A DNA stretch of 64,000 bases, taken from JAXGOI01 sp040767605. GTDB lineage: Bacteria > Bacillota > Dehalobacteriia > UBA4068. How positions within the stretch are numbered: position 1 is the first letter of the stretch; every line of letters begins with the position of its first letter. Below the pieces are notes generated by a model. That model was not told the DNA's origin, ran no database searches, and saw nothing but the letters and a program-made list of their open reading frames with translations. Location: the NCBI GenBank assembly GCA_040767605.1, contig JAXGOI010000001.1:558001-622000 (forward strand). Direction: 5' to 3'. Position numbers and translations under genes: made by a program. This document shows, piece by piece, positions 7,323-16,064 of this stretch.

Positions 7323-9128
7323 TTAATTGCGCTTTGGTTTTTCAAGTTGATAAACAAAAGCCAGCTTGCTAATTTCCATGCCCTCCCCCGGATTATCATT
7401 TTCCGCCCTTACGCTGCAATACATAACCCTTTTAGCCTGCAAGCGGCGGATAAAAACCTGAGGCAGCCAATTAATAATAAAGCTCAGGCTGTTAAAATCC
7501 CAGAGGTTAAAAGAAGGCAGGCCCCAAAAGCAGCCTTTTAAAGCCTGCCAGGGGCTTCTGTCTGAAATAAAACTTAAGCTTGCCCCGTTTTTTTCTCCCT
7601 GGCCGTTTAAGGTAATAATAAGCCCCTTAATAAGCTTGTATAGGCCGGAGCTGCCTAAATCCCAGCTTTTACTTTGCCAGCAGGCCTTGTAACCCCGTCC
7701 GTTATCCGTTAAAAAATCTTCCTCTCCCTTTTGTTTAAAGACGCAAATTTGCCCCTCCAATGAGGAACCGAAATATAAGCGCCCCTCATGAACACAAAAA
7801 CAGGCGGCGGGTATACCCTCCCAAAAAAGCCATTCCTTATGGCGGTAATCATAAATATAAACCCTATCCTCCAGCCCCAGGCCATACCAGCCATTATAAT
7901 CAAAAGAAATTGCCTTTTTTAAATCCTCTTTTAAAAGGCGGGAATCCACCAAGGAGGAAATATGCTCCATATTCCGCTCATCCCGCACCAGGCCGCCGCT
8001 AAGGCGGTAAACCCCGGTATCCGTCAATACCGCCGGGGAATTTTCAATTAACTGCCGGCTATTGGGGCTGATAATTCCGATTCCGTCATTAACGGGGCGG
8101 ACGGGGAAAACAGCTTTATTCTCCATAATTTCAAAGCGCCTGCTCCAGGTAGTTTTCTTTTTATGGATTATCATGCTGTCGTATTGAATGGAATAGGCTA
8201 AAATAGGGTCATCCCCCCAGCCCACGGCTGTATATTGATTAAAGGGAAAATACCCTGGGTCAGACAATGCGCAGTACCAATCATAATTCGGATAATCGGG
8301 GTTGCCGGTAAGAAAAACCCTTGTATCGTTCTCTCCGCCAAAAACCCCGCAATAGGAGGCCTTTTCTATATAGCTTTTCCAAAGCTCATGGCTTTTTGAG
8401 GAGATTTCCAAAGTTACTTCTAAATTATCCTCCCCGGTGCCTAAGGGGGCGCTAAAACTTAAAATCATGGGGGAGGAATTAAAGCTGTACTGGGAGGGAG
8501 ACAAAGCCTCACCCCCCAGCTTTACTCCGGCGCAGACTGCGGCATTGCCTATATTAGGGATAATATAATTTAAATCCGTATCCGTTGTGGAAAAGCGCAC
8601 CCTGTAATACTTACTTAATAAATTTACCTCCTCATATTTTGGGGAGTTTTGAGGAAGAGGGGGCAAATACCTGTAAACCAGGGGTATATAAGCCTCCTCC
8701 CTGACTAATTTTAAATTCTCCCCATTATAGCTCCAATAATTACTGCCATCTAAAAGCCATATTTTATGCCCCATAATAAAGGCGCTTTTTACAGGCCCCG
8801 CAGTTTTGCCTATAAGCTCTCCGCAAGGCATAGGAGGGCGCCAGCGGTAAAGATTATCCCCGGCTGAATAAATCCACTGCCCTGTGGAGGCCATGGGCTT
8901 TATAAAGCTAACAGGGCCCCCGGGGCTGGCTTTGGGTATCAGGTTTTTAAAGCCGCAGCGTTTAGCCAGGGCTCCGCTATTATCCAAAACAAGATTAACC
9001 ATATTGGGGCTGCGGTTTTCCGCAATCTGGCTGGAATCTGATTTATAATCCACACCCCCAAAGGCTTTTAACTCCCATTCCAGCATATTCTCCTGTAAAA
9101 GAGCCTTGCTTTTATATGTATTTTTCAT
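7323..9128 (-). CDS. Phage tail nozzle / stabilization protein (short-tail type)
   Basis: A 601-residue beta-rich protein. The opening (ELKAFGGVDYKSDSSQIAEN, then RSPNMVNLVLDNSGALAKRCG) is the usual start of nozzle or stabilization proteins in short-tailed phages, where each subunit contributes to the tip below the adaptor ring. Further features are repeated W/Y-rich strands, DGSNYWSYNG, and PVNDGIGIISPNS around the middle. It follows the adaptor gene by 11 bp. The absence of tape-measure and tail-tube genes around it agrees with a podovirus-like tail. Confidence 0.75.
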   Translation of the reverse strand: MKNTYKSKALLQENMLEWELKAFGGVDYKSDSSQIAENRSPNMVNLVLDNSGALAKRCGFKNLIPKASPGGPVSFIKPMASTGQWIYSAGDNLYRWRPPMPCGELIGKTAGPVKSAFIMGHKIWLLDGSNYWSYNGENLKLVREEAYIPLVYRYLPPLPQNSPKYEEVNLLSKYYRVRFSTTDTDLNYIIPNIGNAAVCAGVKLGGEALSPSQYSFNSSPMILSFSAPLGTGEDNLEVTLEISSKSHELWKSYIEKASYCGVFGGENDTRVFLTGNPDYPNYDWYCALSDPGYFPFNQYTAVGWGDDPILAYSIQYDSMIIHKKKTTWSRRFEIMENKAVFPVRPVNDGIGIISPNSRQLIENSPAVLTDTGVYRLSGGLVRDERNMEHISSLVDSRLLKEDLKKAISFDYNGWYGLGLEDRVYIYDYRHKEWLFWEGIPAACFCVHEGRLYFGSSLEGQICVFKQKGEEDFLTDNGRGYKACWQSKSWDLGSSGLYKLIKGLIITLNGQGEKNGASLSFISDRSPWQALKGCFWGLPSFNLWDFNSLSFIINWLPQVFIRRLQAKRVMYCSVRAENDNPGEGMEISKLAFVYQLEKPKRN

Positions 9129-9139
9129 GGCCTTCTCCT

Positions 9140-10060
9140 TTACATTTTAAAAACGCTTTCTATCGCTTTAAAATCCTGCCCATGCTCATTTTTTATCCCT
9201 AAAAGCTCCTGCTCATAAAGGTAAAACAGGCGGCGGGCAAGCTCCGGCTTTTCGGCGGAAATAATTAAGGCCGCCACCTTGAGGGGGATAAGCCTGGCTA
9301 ATTCCGGCGCCAGAGGGTAAATATAATCATCCGGGGTATTTTCATCAATTTTTGGCGGGTAAGCCCAATAATAAACCGAGATTTGGGCCGTTAAATCATG
9401 AGGTAAAACTAAAGTACGCTCATTTTCCCAATAAAAAAGGGCCTCCGCCCCGTAATCCTGCTTATTTTCAATTACAATTTTATCTAATCTGAGAAAATCC
9501 TCCGGCATTTTATATCTAAGCCAGGGGCGGTATTGGGGGATATCCTCAGGCTCCGAGAAGGAGCAGCCGTAAAGAACCGCATTTTTAATTTGAAAGGGAA
9601 AGGCGCTGTAAAAAACCAGCCGAACGGGATTATTATATATTTTAAGCTTAATATTCCCCCGGCAGGCTTTAAAGCCCCGGCCTTCATGGTTTATTTCCTC
9701 TAAGATTTGCCATTGAAAGCCCTGTTTTTCCTCAATTCTAATTGAGGCCTTGCCGCTAATTTCAAAAAAATAGGCCCCGGCCCCCTCCCCGTTTAGAATA
9801 AAATCCTCCCCCGGCAAGCAGGAATTAAGGCCAAAGCCCCCTGCGCTAATTAAAGTGTTTAAAGAATGCTGATTAATAGCATAAACCCTGCTTAAGGGGA
9901 AAAGCTGCCCTAAAGACATTTGAACGCTATCCGCAAAGGCATTATGGCGGCTGAGATAATCAAAATTATCCTCTTTGCTTAAAATTTCCCCTCCGGCGCT
10001 GTATTCATCCAAATATTTTAAGGTTAAGCTTTTGCTCTCTCCAATAGTTAAGCCGTACAT
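9140..10060 (-). CDS. Phage head-tail adaptor / tail connector protein
   Basis: A 306-residue protein. The N-terminal 65 residues and the C-terminal 90 residues (LAPELARLIPLKVAALIISAEKP... and RRLFYLYEQEL) are helical and resemble gp6/T7 gp11-like adaptors that sit beneath the portal. The middle is a beta-rich insertion of about 130 residues (VYAINQHSLNTLISAGG onward), common in this group of N4-gp56-capsid elements. Position between capsid and nozzle genes supports the role. The family call is by context and layout rather than by a strong motif. Confidence 0.6.
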   Translation of the reverse strand: MYGLTIGESKSLTLKYLDEYSAGGEILSKEDNFDYLSRHNAFADSVQMSLGQLFPLSRVYAINQHSLNTLISAGGFGLNSCLPGEDFILNGEGAGAYFFEISGKASIRIEEKQGFQWQILEEINHEGRGFKACRGNIKLKIYNNPVRLVFYSAFPFQIKNAVLYGCSFSEPEDIPQYRPWLRYKMPEDFLRLDKIVIENKQDYGAEALFYWENERTLVLPHDLTAQISVYYWAYPPKIDENTPDDYIYPLAPELARLIPLKVAALIISAEKPELARRLFYLYEQELLGIKNEHGQDFKAIESVFKM

Positions 10061-10111
10061 CTCTACACCTGCCTCCCTCTATTCCTTAAAATACCTTGCC
10101 TTTTACTTAAT

Positions 10112-10375
10112 TTAAGCGGATATTTCTTCCACATTTCTCATCATGGCCTGAGCCTTCTGGGTTTGATTATGAGAATTATGCCATAGCTCTGCCACGCTTT
10201 TAGGCACTAAAAGCTCTTTGCCTACGGCTAAAATTATTTCCTGCCCGTTAATGGCAAGCCATTTATTTTTTTCTTCCTCATTTTGCCCCGGGGGAATATA
10301 AAGGGTAATTAAATCTTCCCCTAAAAACATTTCCCCCCATTTGCTGCCTTTTTCTACTTTGTTTTTATTAGCCAT
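10112..10375 (-). CDS. Small phage head-associated protein, function unknown
   Basis: An 87-residue hydrophilic protein directly after the major capsid gene, with a good AGGAGG site. The pattern of a short beta-rich centre (LITLYIPPGQNEEEKNKWLAI) and an amphipathic C-terminal helix with NSHNQTQKAQAMMRN is that of small proteins found between capsid and adaptor genes in related elements. It could be a head decoration or completion protein; no domain is recognised. Confidence 0.55.
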   Translation of the reverse strand: MANKNKVEKGSKWGEMFLGEDLITLYIPPGQNEEEKNKWLAINGQEIILAVGKELLVPKSVAELWHNSHNQTQKAQAMMRNVEEISA

Positions 10376-10498
10376 AATTGCCTCCTAAAATATTTTTTAT
10401 AGAATAAAGCAAGGCCCTCTGTTTTGCCTTTAATAATCTAACCGATGCGGTTTGCAAAAGGGGCCCTGCCTTATTTTTGCCCCCTTTGGGGCCGGGTT

Positions 10499-11464
10499 TT
10501 AACTGTTTAAGCTCTCCAGGCGTAAAATTGCCTTTTCCTGGAGCCTTACCGCGGCAAAGCAGGCTTTCCAGGCAACGGTTTTATAGAGGGCCATGGGGTT
10601 TTCTGTATTGCCGCTGCCGTAAACTAAAATTTCCGGCTTGGCGGAGCCTGCAATATCCGGTACTCCAAAGGCATCTGCCCCAATAATTACCGTGGGCTTA
10701 CCTGCCAGATTACCGCCGCTGCCCCCATCGCTAAAAGAGGGCAAAGAGGTGGTTTCTATAAAATAAACCCCGTACATCTGGCCAACCTCGCCCTGCTGAA
10801 AATGTTTTAACCCCTCGGGGGAACCACCGGCATTAAAGGTGCTCCAAGGGCCCTGGGCCTCATTCATCAGCTTTAAAACATTATCCGGATGGATAAAAGC
10901 TATATAGCCCATACGCCCGTTGGGCAGGCGGATTTGAGGCACATTGTTTTTTACCATTTCATTTCTGGCCCGGATTATTTCACTGCTTGTAAGAACATCC
11001 CCGGCGGCAAGGCCGCTGCGGGCAAGCTTATTCTTGGCAAAAATAGCATTGGTGCCCCCAATTAAAATTGCGGAAACAATTTTATCAATGGAAATTGCCG
11101 CATGGTCCCCAAACATTTCAGATATTTCAGTAAGCAAAGGGTCAAGCCCCGCCATATCTAAAAAATCCGATACCTTTGTCCAGGCTCCGTATTGGCTGAC
11201 AGTAGCGCTGATTTTACTGATTGTCATATCAATAGAATCCGGCGTGGTCCCCTCTGTAATGGCTGCGGTAACGGCTGTTGGTATATTAAGCACCCGCCAG
11301 CTTGTAGTGGCCCCGGAATTCCTGGGTATACTGGCCTTTTTGCCGTAATTAAAAATTACCGCCCGCTCTTTTAAGGCTTTAAGCATGGCTCTTTGATAAA
11401 ATTCTCCGTTTTCGGCGCTTAGGCGGTTTTCATCTGTAACTTCAGTATAGGTTTGCATAGACAT
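10499..11464 (-). CDS. Major capsid protein, N4-gp56 family
   Basis: A 321-residue HK97-fold coat protein. Family features are the N-terminal YQRAMLKALKERAVIFNYG, then SWRVLNIPTAVTAAITEG and the AWTKVSDFLDMAGLDP segment, the central FIHPDNVLKLMNE and MYGVYFIETT, and the C-terminal ENPMALYKTVAWKACFAAVRLQ that ends N4-gp56-type capsid proteins. Length is normal. It lies directly after the scaffold-like gene, as expected. Confidence 0.9.
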   Translation of the reverse strand: MSMQTYTEVTDENRLSAENGEFYQRAMLKALKERAVIFNYGKKASIPRNSGATTSWRVLNIPTAVTAAITEGTTPDSIDMTISKISATVSQYGAWTKVSDFLDMAGLDPLLTEISEMFGDHAAISIDKIVSAILIGGTNAIFAKNKLARSGLAAGDVLTSSEIIRARNEMVKNNVPQIRLPNGRMGYIAFIHPDNVLKLMNEAQGPWSTFNAGGSPEGLKHFQQGEVGQMYGVYFIETTSLPSFSDGGSGGNLAGKPTVIIGADAFGVPDIAGSAKPEILVYGSGNTENPMALYKTVAWKACFAAVRLQEKAILRLESLNS

Positions 11465-11476
11465 AAAAACACTCCT

Positions 11477-12112
11477 TTAAATTTCTGCAATTTCCCCCAT
11501 TTTTACTTTTTCCAAAAGGAGCGCAAATTCCTTATCGTTTAAGGCGGAAAGTCTGAAATTCTCTTCCCCGCCGGATAAAGAGCCGGGAGTTTTTTGGCTT
11601 TCGATAATTTTTGCCAAAATATCCTGCTCGGCTTTTTCCCTTTCTTTGGCAAGAATATCCGGCAATCTTTTGCCTAAAAGAAATAAAAAGGCGGCTTCAT
11701 CTTCAATTTCCAGCTTTTGGCTAAATTCGTTTATTTCCTTTTCCCAATTTTTAAAAATTTCTCCCGTTACGGGGTCCGAGGCCAAAGCCATTTTAGTATA
11801 GGCTTCCTCAAGGCTGCGGTAATTTTCTAAAGCCTCCCTTTGCATTTGCTCCTCCCGGGCGGCCTTTTCTCTTTTGGCCTCTTTATAGAGGTTAAACTCT
11901 TCCTCAGAGCCAAATACATCGGCCATAAATTCCTCTTTAGCCTTCTGCCTTTCTTCTTTTATTCTCCTTGCCACATTTTGCGTTAACCCTTCGGCTTTTT
12001 CCCGGGGGAGGCTTGGGGTTTCCCCCCGGGGAGGCCGGGCGGTTTCCTCAATATTATCTGCCCCCTGAGGGTTGGCGAAGCCCTCTTCTTTAGCAGCCAA
12101 AATATCTTCCAT
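11477..12112 (-). CDS. Phage scaffolding protein (putative)
   Basis: A 211-residue, highly charged, mostly helical protein (ARRIKEERQKAKEEFMADVFGS and following), with a disordered N-terminus and a conserved-looking end NDKEFALLLEKVKMGEIAEI. It lies 12 bp before the major capsid gene, and such charged coiled proteins at this place usually act as internal scaffolds for procapsid assembly. No protease domain is present. The call is by position and composition. Confidence 0.7.
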   Translation of the reverse strand: MEDILAAKEEGFANPQGADNIEETARPPRGETPSLPREKAEGLTQNVARRIKEERQKAKEEFMADVFGSEEEFNLYKEAKREKAAREEQMQREALENYRSLEEAYTKMALASDPVTGEIFKNWEKEINEFSQKLEIEDEAAFLFLLGKRLPDILAKEREKAEQDILAKIIESQKTPGSLSGGEENFRLSALNDKEFALLLEKVKMGEIAEI

Positions 12113-12134
12113 AAATATTTAAAATACCTCCTCT

Positions 12135-12356
12135 TTAAGGTTTTTGCCCATAAAGCCATTCATCCAGTAATTCATCCTGGCTGCAGGCATTTAGCGCAAA
12201 TTCACACTTATTCTCTTTAAAATCTTCTTTGGGAGGGTCTTTTTTCTTCTCCTCTTTATTTTTCAGGCAAAACCCTTCTAAAATCCCTAAAGCCAAAAGG
12301 GCCCCAAAAGTGACGGAAATAAGCATTAAAATTCCTATCCCTATAATTTCTGCCAT
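12135..12356 (-). CDS. Small phage membrane protein, unknown function
   Basis: A 73-residue protein with one N-terminal membrane helix (IIGIGILMLISVTFGALLALGIL) and a charged tail containing KNKEEKKKDPPKED and ending DEWLYGQKP. It sits between large terminase and scaffold genes and has a good AGGAGG-like site. No function can be given. Confidence 0.55.
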   Translation of the reverse strand: MAEIIGIGILMLISVTFGALLALGILEGFCLKNKEEKKKDPPKEDFKENKCEFALNACSQDELLDEWLYGQKP

Positions 12357-12527
12357 ATTTACCTCCTTTTTATTTAAGCCTTTAATTTTAAGCCTTTATT
12401 TTAAAGCTTAAAAATAAACGCTTTTTTATGTTTAAAGTATAACAGGGCGGCTTAGCCCCGCTGCCCCCCATATATTCCCGAATTGCGCCGCAAATAAACC
12501 AAAAGTTTTTAGCCCCAAAAAAAAGCT

Positions 12528-13850
12528 TTACCAGCTTATAATACCCTCCTCCCCGCTATTTTCACTTCCAAACATCCAAAGGTTTTTATTTTTTCTTTCT
12601 TTAAGGGCAAAGGGGCGGGGGCGGGACATCAGCCCGTAACGCAAACTTTCCGGGGCATGGTCTTCTCCGGGGGCGGCATCTTCCGGGTTTTTATTGCTAA
12701 AAATAAGGGCCGGCAGGGTACGGGCTAAATTAGGGCAGGCCTGGGGGAAAAACTGCCAATAAGGGAGGCCGTCCGGGGCATCCCTAAGGTACTCCCTCAC
12801 CCTTTGCCAGCCGATAACTCTGGCATTGTCGGCCCGGATAAGATTAATCCCCAAGGCCGAAAAAGAATCGGCTATATTCTCCCCGTAAAAGCTATCGGCC
12901 CCCCTTTTTTGCCACATATCCGGGGAGGCCACATAATATTCTATTTTCTCCCCAAGGCCAAGGCGGCGAATTTCTTCCGCCGCCTTTGTGCCTGTCATTC
13001 TTTGCAAATAAAGCTCCCGGTATGTATATATATGGCTGTCGTAAACGGCATGCCATAATACGGCGCAGGGGTCATTATAGCCCCAATCTATGGAAACAAA
13101 ACGCTTCCAATAGGCAGGTATTTCAAAGGCCTCCCGGCCATGATGCTCCAAACGGTATTCCGGGAAGAATTGCCCGGCAAAAATATCCCAATCCCCCTCT
13201 AAAAAGGCCCGCCTTTCTAAAGATGGCAATTCCTTAAGGCGGCTTATATACCCCGGGTCTTTCTCCATTAAAAACTTATTCTCATACACCCTGGAGGGAA
13301 TAAAAATTCTTTTTCTGCCCTTAATATTATAGGGGCGCATCCAGGGTTTAAGGTTTACAAAACGCTCCTTAACCCAGTTATGCCCAATCCCCCCGGGGTT
13401 GGTGGCGGCCTTAATTTCTTTGGGGAAGCTGTTTGCCCCCCGCAAGCGTGAGCCCAGGCAGGCATATTGATAATAGCTGAAATGGGTCAGCTCATCTATG
13501 GCAATACAATCATATTCGGCAGATTGATACCTGGCCACATCCCCTTCTCTATCACAATAGCCAAATTCCAAACAGGAGCCGTTTTTAAAGCGCCAAAGAT
13601 AATCGCCGCTGCGGTACTGGGCCATATCCGGAGGGAAAAGCAGATGAGAAAGCTGTATTAATGTCCTTTTTAATTCAGGGAAGCTCCTGCGCAGCATAAG
13701 CTGGCGGCTGCCCGGATACTTCAGGGCATATATAAGGGCATTAATTAATAAGGCATAGCTTTTGCCGCCCCCCGCCGCCCCGCCAAAAAGGCTTTCATCG
13801 CAATTGCTGTTAATAAAGCGCCATTGTTTTCCGGTTAAGGCCATTTTCAT
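12528..13850 (-). CDS. Terminase large subunit
   Basis: A 440-residue DNA-packaging motor. It has a Walker A-type loop GGAAGGGKS at 23-31, the adenine/arginine segment LMLRRSFPELKRT, Walker B IAIDELTHF, the coupling motif ATNPGG, and a C-terminal RNase H-like nuclease with FVSIDWGYNDPCAVLW and IYTYRELYL. This pumps DNA into the capsid and cuts it. The frame is open upstream, but ATG 13850 has a perfect GGAGGAGGT site. The gene follows the portal gene rather than preceding it, which is an unusual order. Confidence 0.9.
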   Translation of the reverse strand: MKMALTGKQWRFINSNCDESLFGGAAGGGKSYALLINALIYALKYPGSRQLMLRRSFPELKRTLIQLSHLLFPPDMAQYRSGDYLWRFKNGSCLEFGYCDREGDVARYQSAEYDCIAIDELTHFSYYQYACLGSRLRGANSFPKEIKAATNPGGIGHNWVKERFVNLKPWMRPYNIKGRKRIFIPSRVYENKFLMEKDPGYISRLKELPSLERRAFLEGDWDIFAGQFFPEYRLEHHGREAFEIPAYWKRFVSIDWGYNDPCAVLWHAVYDSHIYTYRELYLQRMTGTKAAEEIRRLGLGEKIEYYVASPDMWQKRGADSFYGENIADSFSALGINLIRADNARVIGWQRVREYLRDAPDGLPYWQFFPQACPNLARTLPALIFSNKNPEDAAPGEDHAPESLRYGLMSRPRPFALKERKNKNLWMFGSENSGEEGIISW

Positions 13851-13877
13851 TAAGCTACCTCCTCCAAAAAACAATTA

Positions 13878-15527
13878 TTATTCGGAATAAATATCTAAAT
13901 TCCGATTTTTAATTCTCCGTAAAAGCTCCTGCTTAAAGGGGACGCTGCTATCGGGCATAAATTCCAGAGCGTCTTCAAAGCTTATATAGCCCTTATCTAA
14001 AAAATTCTCTAAATTAGACATCATTAAAGCATCTGAATAGCTGGCCCCGGGGCCTACATCCACCTTAAGAGCCAGAGAAACATCTTTAAATTCGCTGGGG
14101 TTAAAAGAAATTACCTCCCCTTCATTAAAATAATCCTTAATAAGCCTTGTCATAGTATATTTATTTTTAAAAAAATCTTCCCAAATACGGCCGATATTTA
14201 CTAAAGAGCGGATATAGCGCTTTTTAATCTGCTCAACGGGCATAGCCGCCGCCTTTTGCAGGGCCATAATAGCGGCTCCGCTCATATTTTTGCTATACGG
14301 CTCCCCGGTATATACCTGATGAGTACCGGAAATACTGCGGGTTAATTCATAAATACGGTCTGAAAGAGTAAGAGCCAGGCCGGATAAAGGGGCCGGGGCC
14401 AAATATTTTATACCTTCCCCGGCGGGGTAATTATCTATTACAACCTCCCCGGGAATATTAGTCAGCTGCTGGTTCAGAGCCCCGGGCTTAGAGAGTATTT
14501 TAGGCCAGGCGCAATCCTGTACGGAAAGCATCATCATGGCCATAATAAAATTTAGCCCTTTTTGATTAGGAATTAAGCCCTCTACCTCGCTTAGGCCGTA
14601 AAGGCTGTTTTTGCGGATTTTCCAGCATAAAACCTCAATGGGATAAAGGCCGAGGCCGGTATCCGTGGGGGGAGTAATTAATTGATTGTTAACAGCCTGA
14701 GAAAAATAAATATTGCCGGTTTTTTCCCGCCAATAATAAGTTAAAAGGGTAATTTTTCCCCCGGAATCCGGCTCTCTTTGATATTCCTCCCCCATATTTT
14801 CAAGGCCCAGATTATCCCCTCCGATATTCTCAACGGGCAGGCCCCTTTGAGCCGCCTTTTCTTTAACTTTTTTAATATCCTCCCTTTTGGCAATAATAAT
14901 CCAGGGCTGTTTTTGAATATCCTTAAGCTGGGGGTTGCCAAAACAGCAATTAGCCGGGTCAATAGATTCCGCCCCCATGGCCCCGATATATTTAAAAGAG
15001 CCTTTGCCGGTTTTAGCCCCATCCCAGTAAAAGTGCCAAATTCCGCTGCCATAGGTGGCGGCGTTATCCACAACCTGCTCAATAATTTCCCCGAAGGAAA
15101 GCTCATCCCAAACCATTTGGGCAAAATTTGTATAAAGCCCCGGGGCCGGGTTTTTATCCTCATCCCCCCTTATATTTTCCGGCAAAAAAATAATCCGCAT
15201 ATTTTCATTCAGCACCTGAGCTGTTTTATAATTTATTATCAGCTCTACCAGATTAAAAACCGGCCGGGGCAAATGGCGGGTTCTGGAGGTTGCCGCCGGC
15301 CATTGCCGCCCCACCTTCATATCCTCAAATTCCCGCCAGCTGCTTAAAAAACCCCCCCGGCGCAAATAATCCATACCCCGGCGCCAGGAATCATTTATTA
15401 ATGCCGTTTGAAGCTCTCCGGAAAATATTTTTTTTGCCGCCTTTTCTTTATCCTTTCCTTTATCTTTTCCTTTATCCTTTACCCCTTCTTTTGCCCTTTC
15501 TTCCGCTAAATCCTTAATTTTTGCCAT
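13878..15527 (-). CDS. Phage portal protein
   Basis: A 549-residue protein expected to form the dodecameric DNA channel at the capsid vertex. Recognisable parts are KVGRQWPAATSRTRHLPRP and FNLVELIINYKTAQVLNEN at about 70-115, the GSGIWHFYWDGAKTG strand region, EGLIPNQKGLNFIMAMMML, and the C-terminal helical part with SMPVEQIKKRYIRSL-like sequence. These resemble portals of N4-gp56 elements. The N-terminus carries an odd lysine-rich run KDKGKDKGKDKEKAAKK, encoded by short tandem repeats. Confidence 0.85.
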   Translation of the reverse strand: MAKIKDLAEERAKEGVKDKGKDKGKDKEKAAKKIFSGELQTALINDSWRRGMDYLRRGGFLSSWREFEDMKVGRQWPAATSRTRHLPRPVFNLVELIINYKTAQVLNENMRIIFLPENIRGDEDKNPAPGLYTNFAQMVWDELSFGEIIEQVVDNAATYGSGIWHFYWDGAKTGKGSFKYIGAMGAESIDPANCCFGNPQLKDIQKQPWIIIAKREDIKKVKEKAAQRGLPVENIGGDNLGLENMGEEYQREPDSGGKITLLTYYWREKTGNIYFSQAVNNQLITPPTDTGLGLYPIEVLCWKIRKNSLYGLSEVEGLIPNQKGLNFIMAMMMLSVQDCAWPKILSKPGALNQQLTNIPGEVVIDNYPAGEGIKYLAPAPLSGLALTLSDRIYELTRSISGTHQVYTGEPYSKNMSGAAIMALQKAAAMPVEQIKKRYIRSLVNIGRIWEDFFKNKYTMTRLIKDYFNEGEVISFNPSEFKDVSLALKVDVGPGASYSDALMMSNLENFLDKGYISFEDALEFMPDSSVPFKQELLRRIKNRNLDIYSE

Positions 15528-15617
15528 ATTTTCCTCCTTGTCTTACGGGGATTAAAAGCCAAAAAAGCTACGGCAGATAACCCTTAATTTATTTTAAATA
15601 CTTCTCTTCAAGAACTT

Positions 15618-15887
15618 CTATTCAAGAATTTTTAATTCCAGGGTTAAATCTTCGGGGTTTAATTCTTCCCCCTCAAAAGCCCCGCAGCCCTTGCCTAAAA
15701 GCTCCGCCGCCTTTAACCTCTCTTTTAACCCCGGCTCAACCTCGCTAAGGCTGCCGTCTTTATTAAGATTGCTTTGTTTAATCTCCCCCCTTAAAAGGCG
15801 GGTTAAAAACTCCAGCACCTCCTCGCGGCCGGCAATTTTTTCGGCCTTTTTTGCTCTTTTTTTATTGGAGATTTTTTTTTGCACCAA
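15618..15887 (-). CDS. Terminase small subunit-like protein lacking the N-terminal DNA-binding domain
   Basis: An 89-residue protein. The core EEVLEFLTRLLRGEI and KERLKAAELLGKGCGAF matches the central oligomerisation region of Terminase_2 (PF03592) small subunits. Those are normally about 130-180 residues and start with a helix-turn-helix of roughly 65 residues; here that part is replaced by a short basic tail (KKISNKKRAKKAEK). The annotated start is TTG at 15887, with GTG at 15884 also possible. The best ribosome site, AAAGGAGGT, points instead to an in-frame ATA at 15908. Non-coding leader sequence lies immediately upstream, so the missing domain is not in another frame. Confidence 0.75.
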   Translation of the reverse strand: MVQKKISNKKRAKKAEKIAGREEVLEFLTRLLRGEIKQSNLNKDGSLSEVEPGLKERLKAAELLGKGCGAFEGEELNPEDLTLELKILE

Positions 15888-15949
15888 AACTTCCCCCTCC
15901 CCGGCTATGTTTTTACCTCCTTTCTCAAAAGGTTTTTAATTAAAGGCAT

Positions 15950-15998
15950 AAAAAAACCGCTTAAAACCCGGGATATCCGAGTAAAAAACGGTTTTACC
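15950..15998 (-). terminator. Hairpin with T tract in the late-operon leader (possible attenuator)
   Basis: AAACCG pairs with CGGTTT, enclosing a second palindrome around GGATATCC, and is followed on the minus strand by seven T residues. It lies between the candidate late promoter and the small terminase gene, so it would stop late transcription unless bypassed. Confidence 0.6.
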
Positions 15999-16006
15999 TG
16001 TTTATA

Positions 16007-16015
16007 ATTATACCA
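16007..16015 (-). promoter_or_regulatory. Candidate late promoter (extended -10)
   Basis: TGGTATAAT on the minus strand is an extended -10 box, without a recognisable -35 box. A CGGGGC-TTCG-GCCCCG hairpin lies just upstream (16024-16039). A promoter lacking a -35 box next to the ArpU-like gene would fit positive late control; this is inference. Confidence 0.4.
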
Positions 16016-16064
16016 TTACCTTCCGGGGCCGAAGCCCCGCAAAGGTTTTGCTTTTGTGCCGCCC

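Noticed and set aside
10944..11348. Open frame of 134 codons on the plus strand
   Set aside because: It is antisense to the major capsid gene and lacks a ribosome site.
14778..15347. Open frame of 189 codons on the plus strand
   Set aside because: It is antisense to the portal gene, has no ribosome site and a proline/phenylalanine-rich composition typical of shadow frames.
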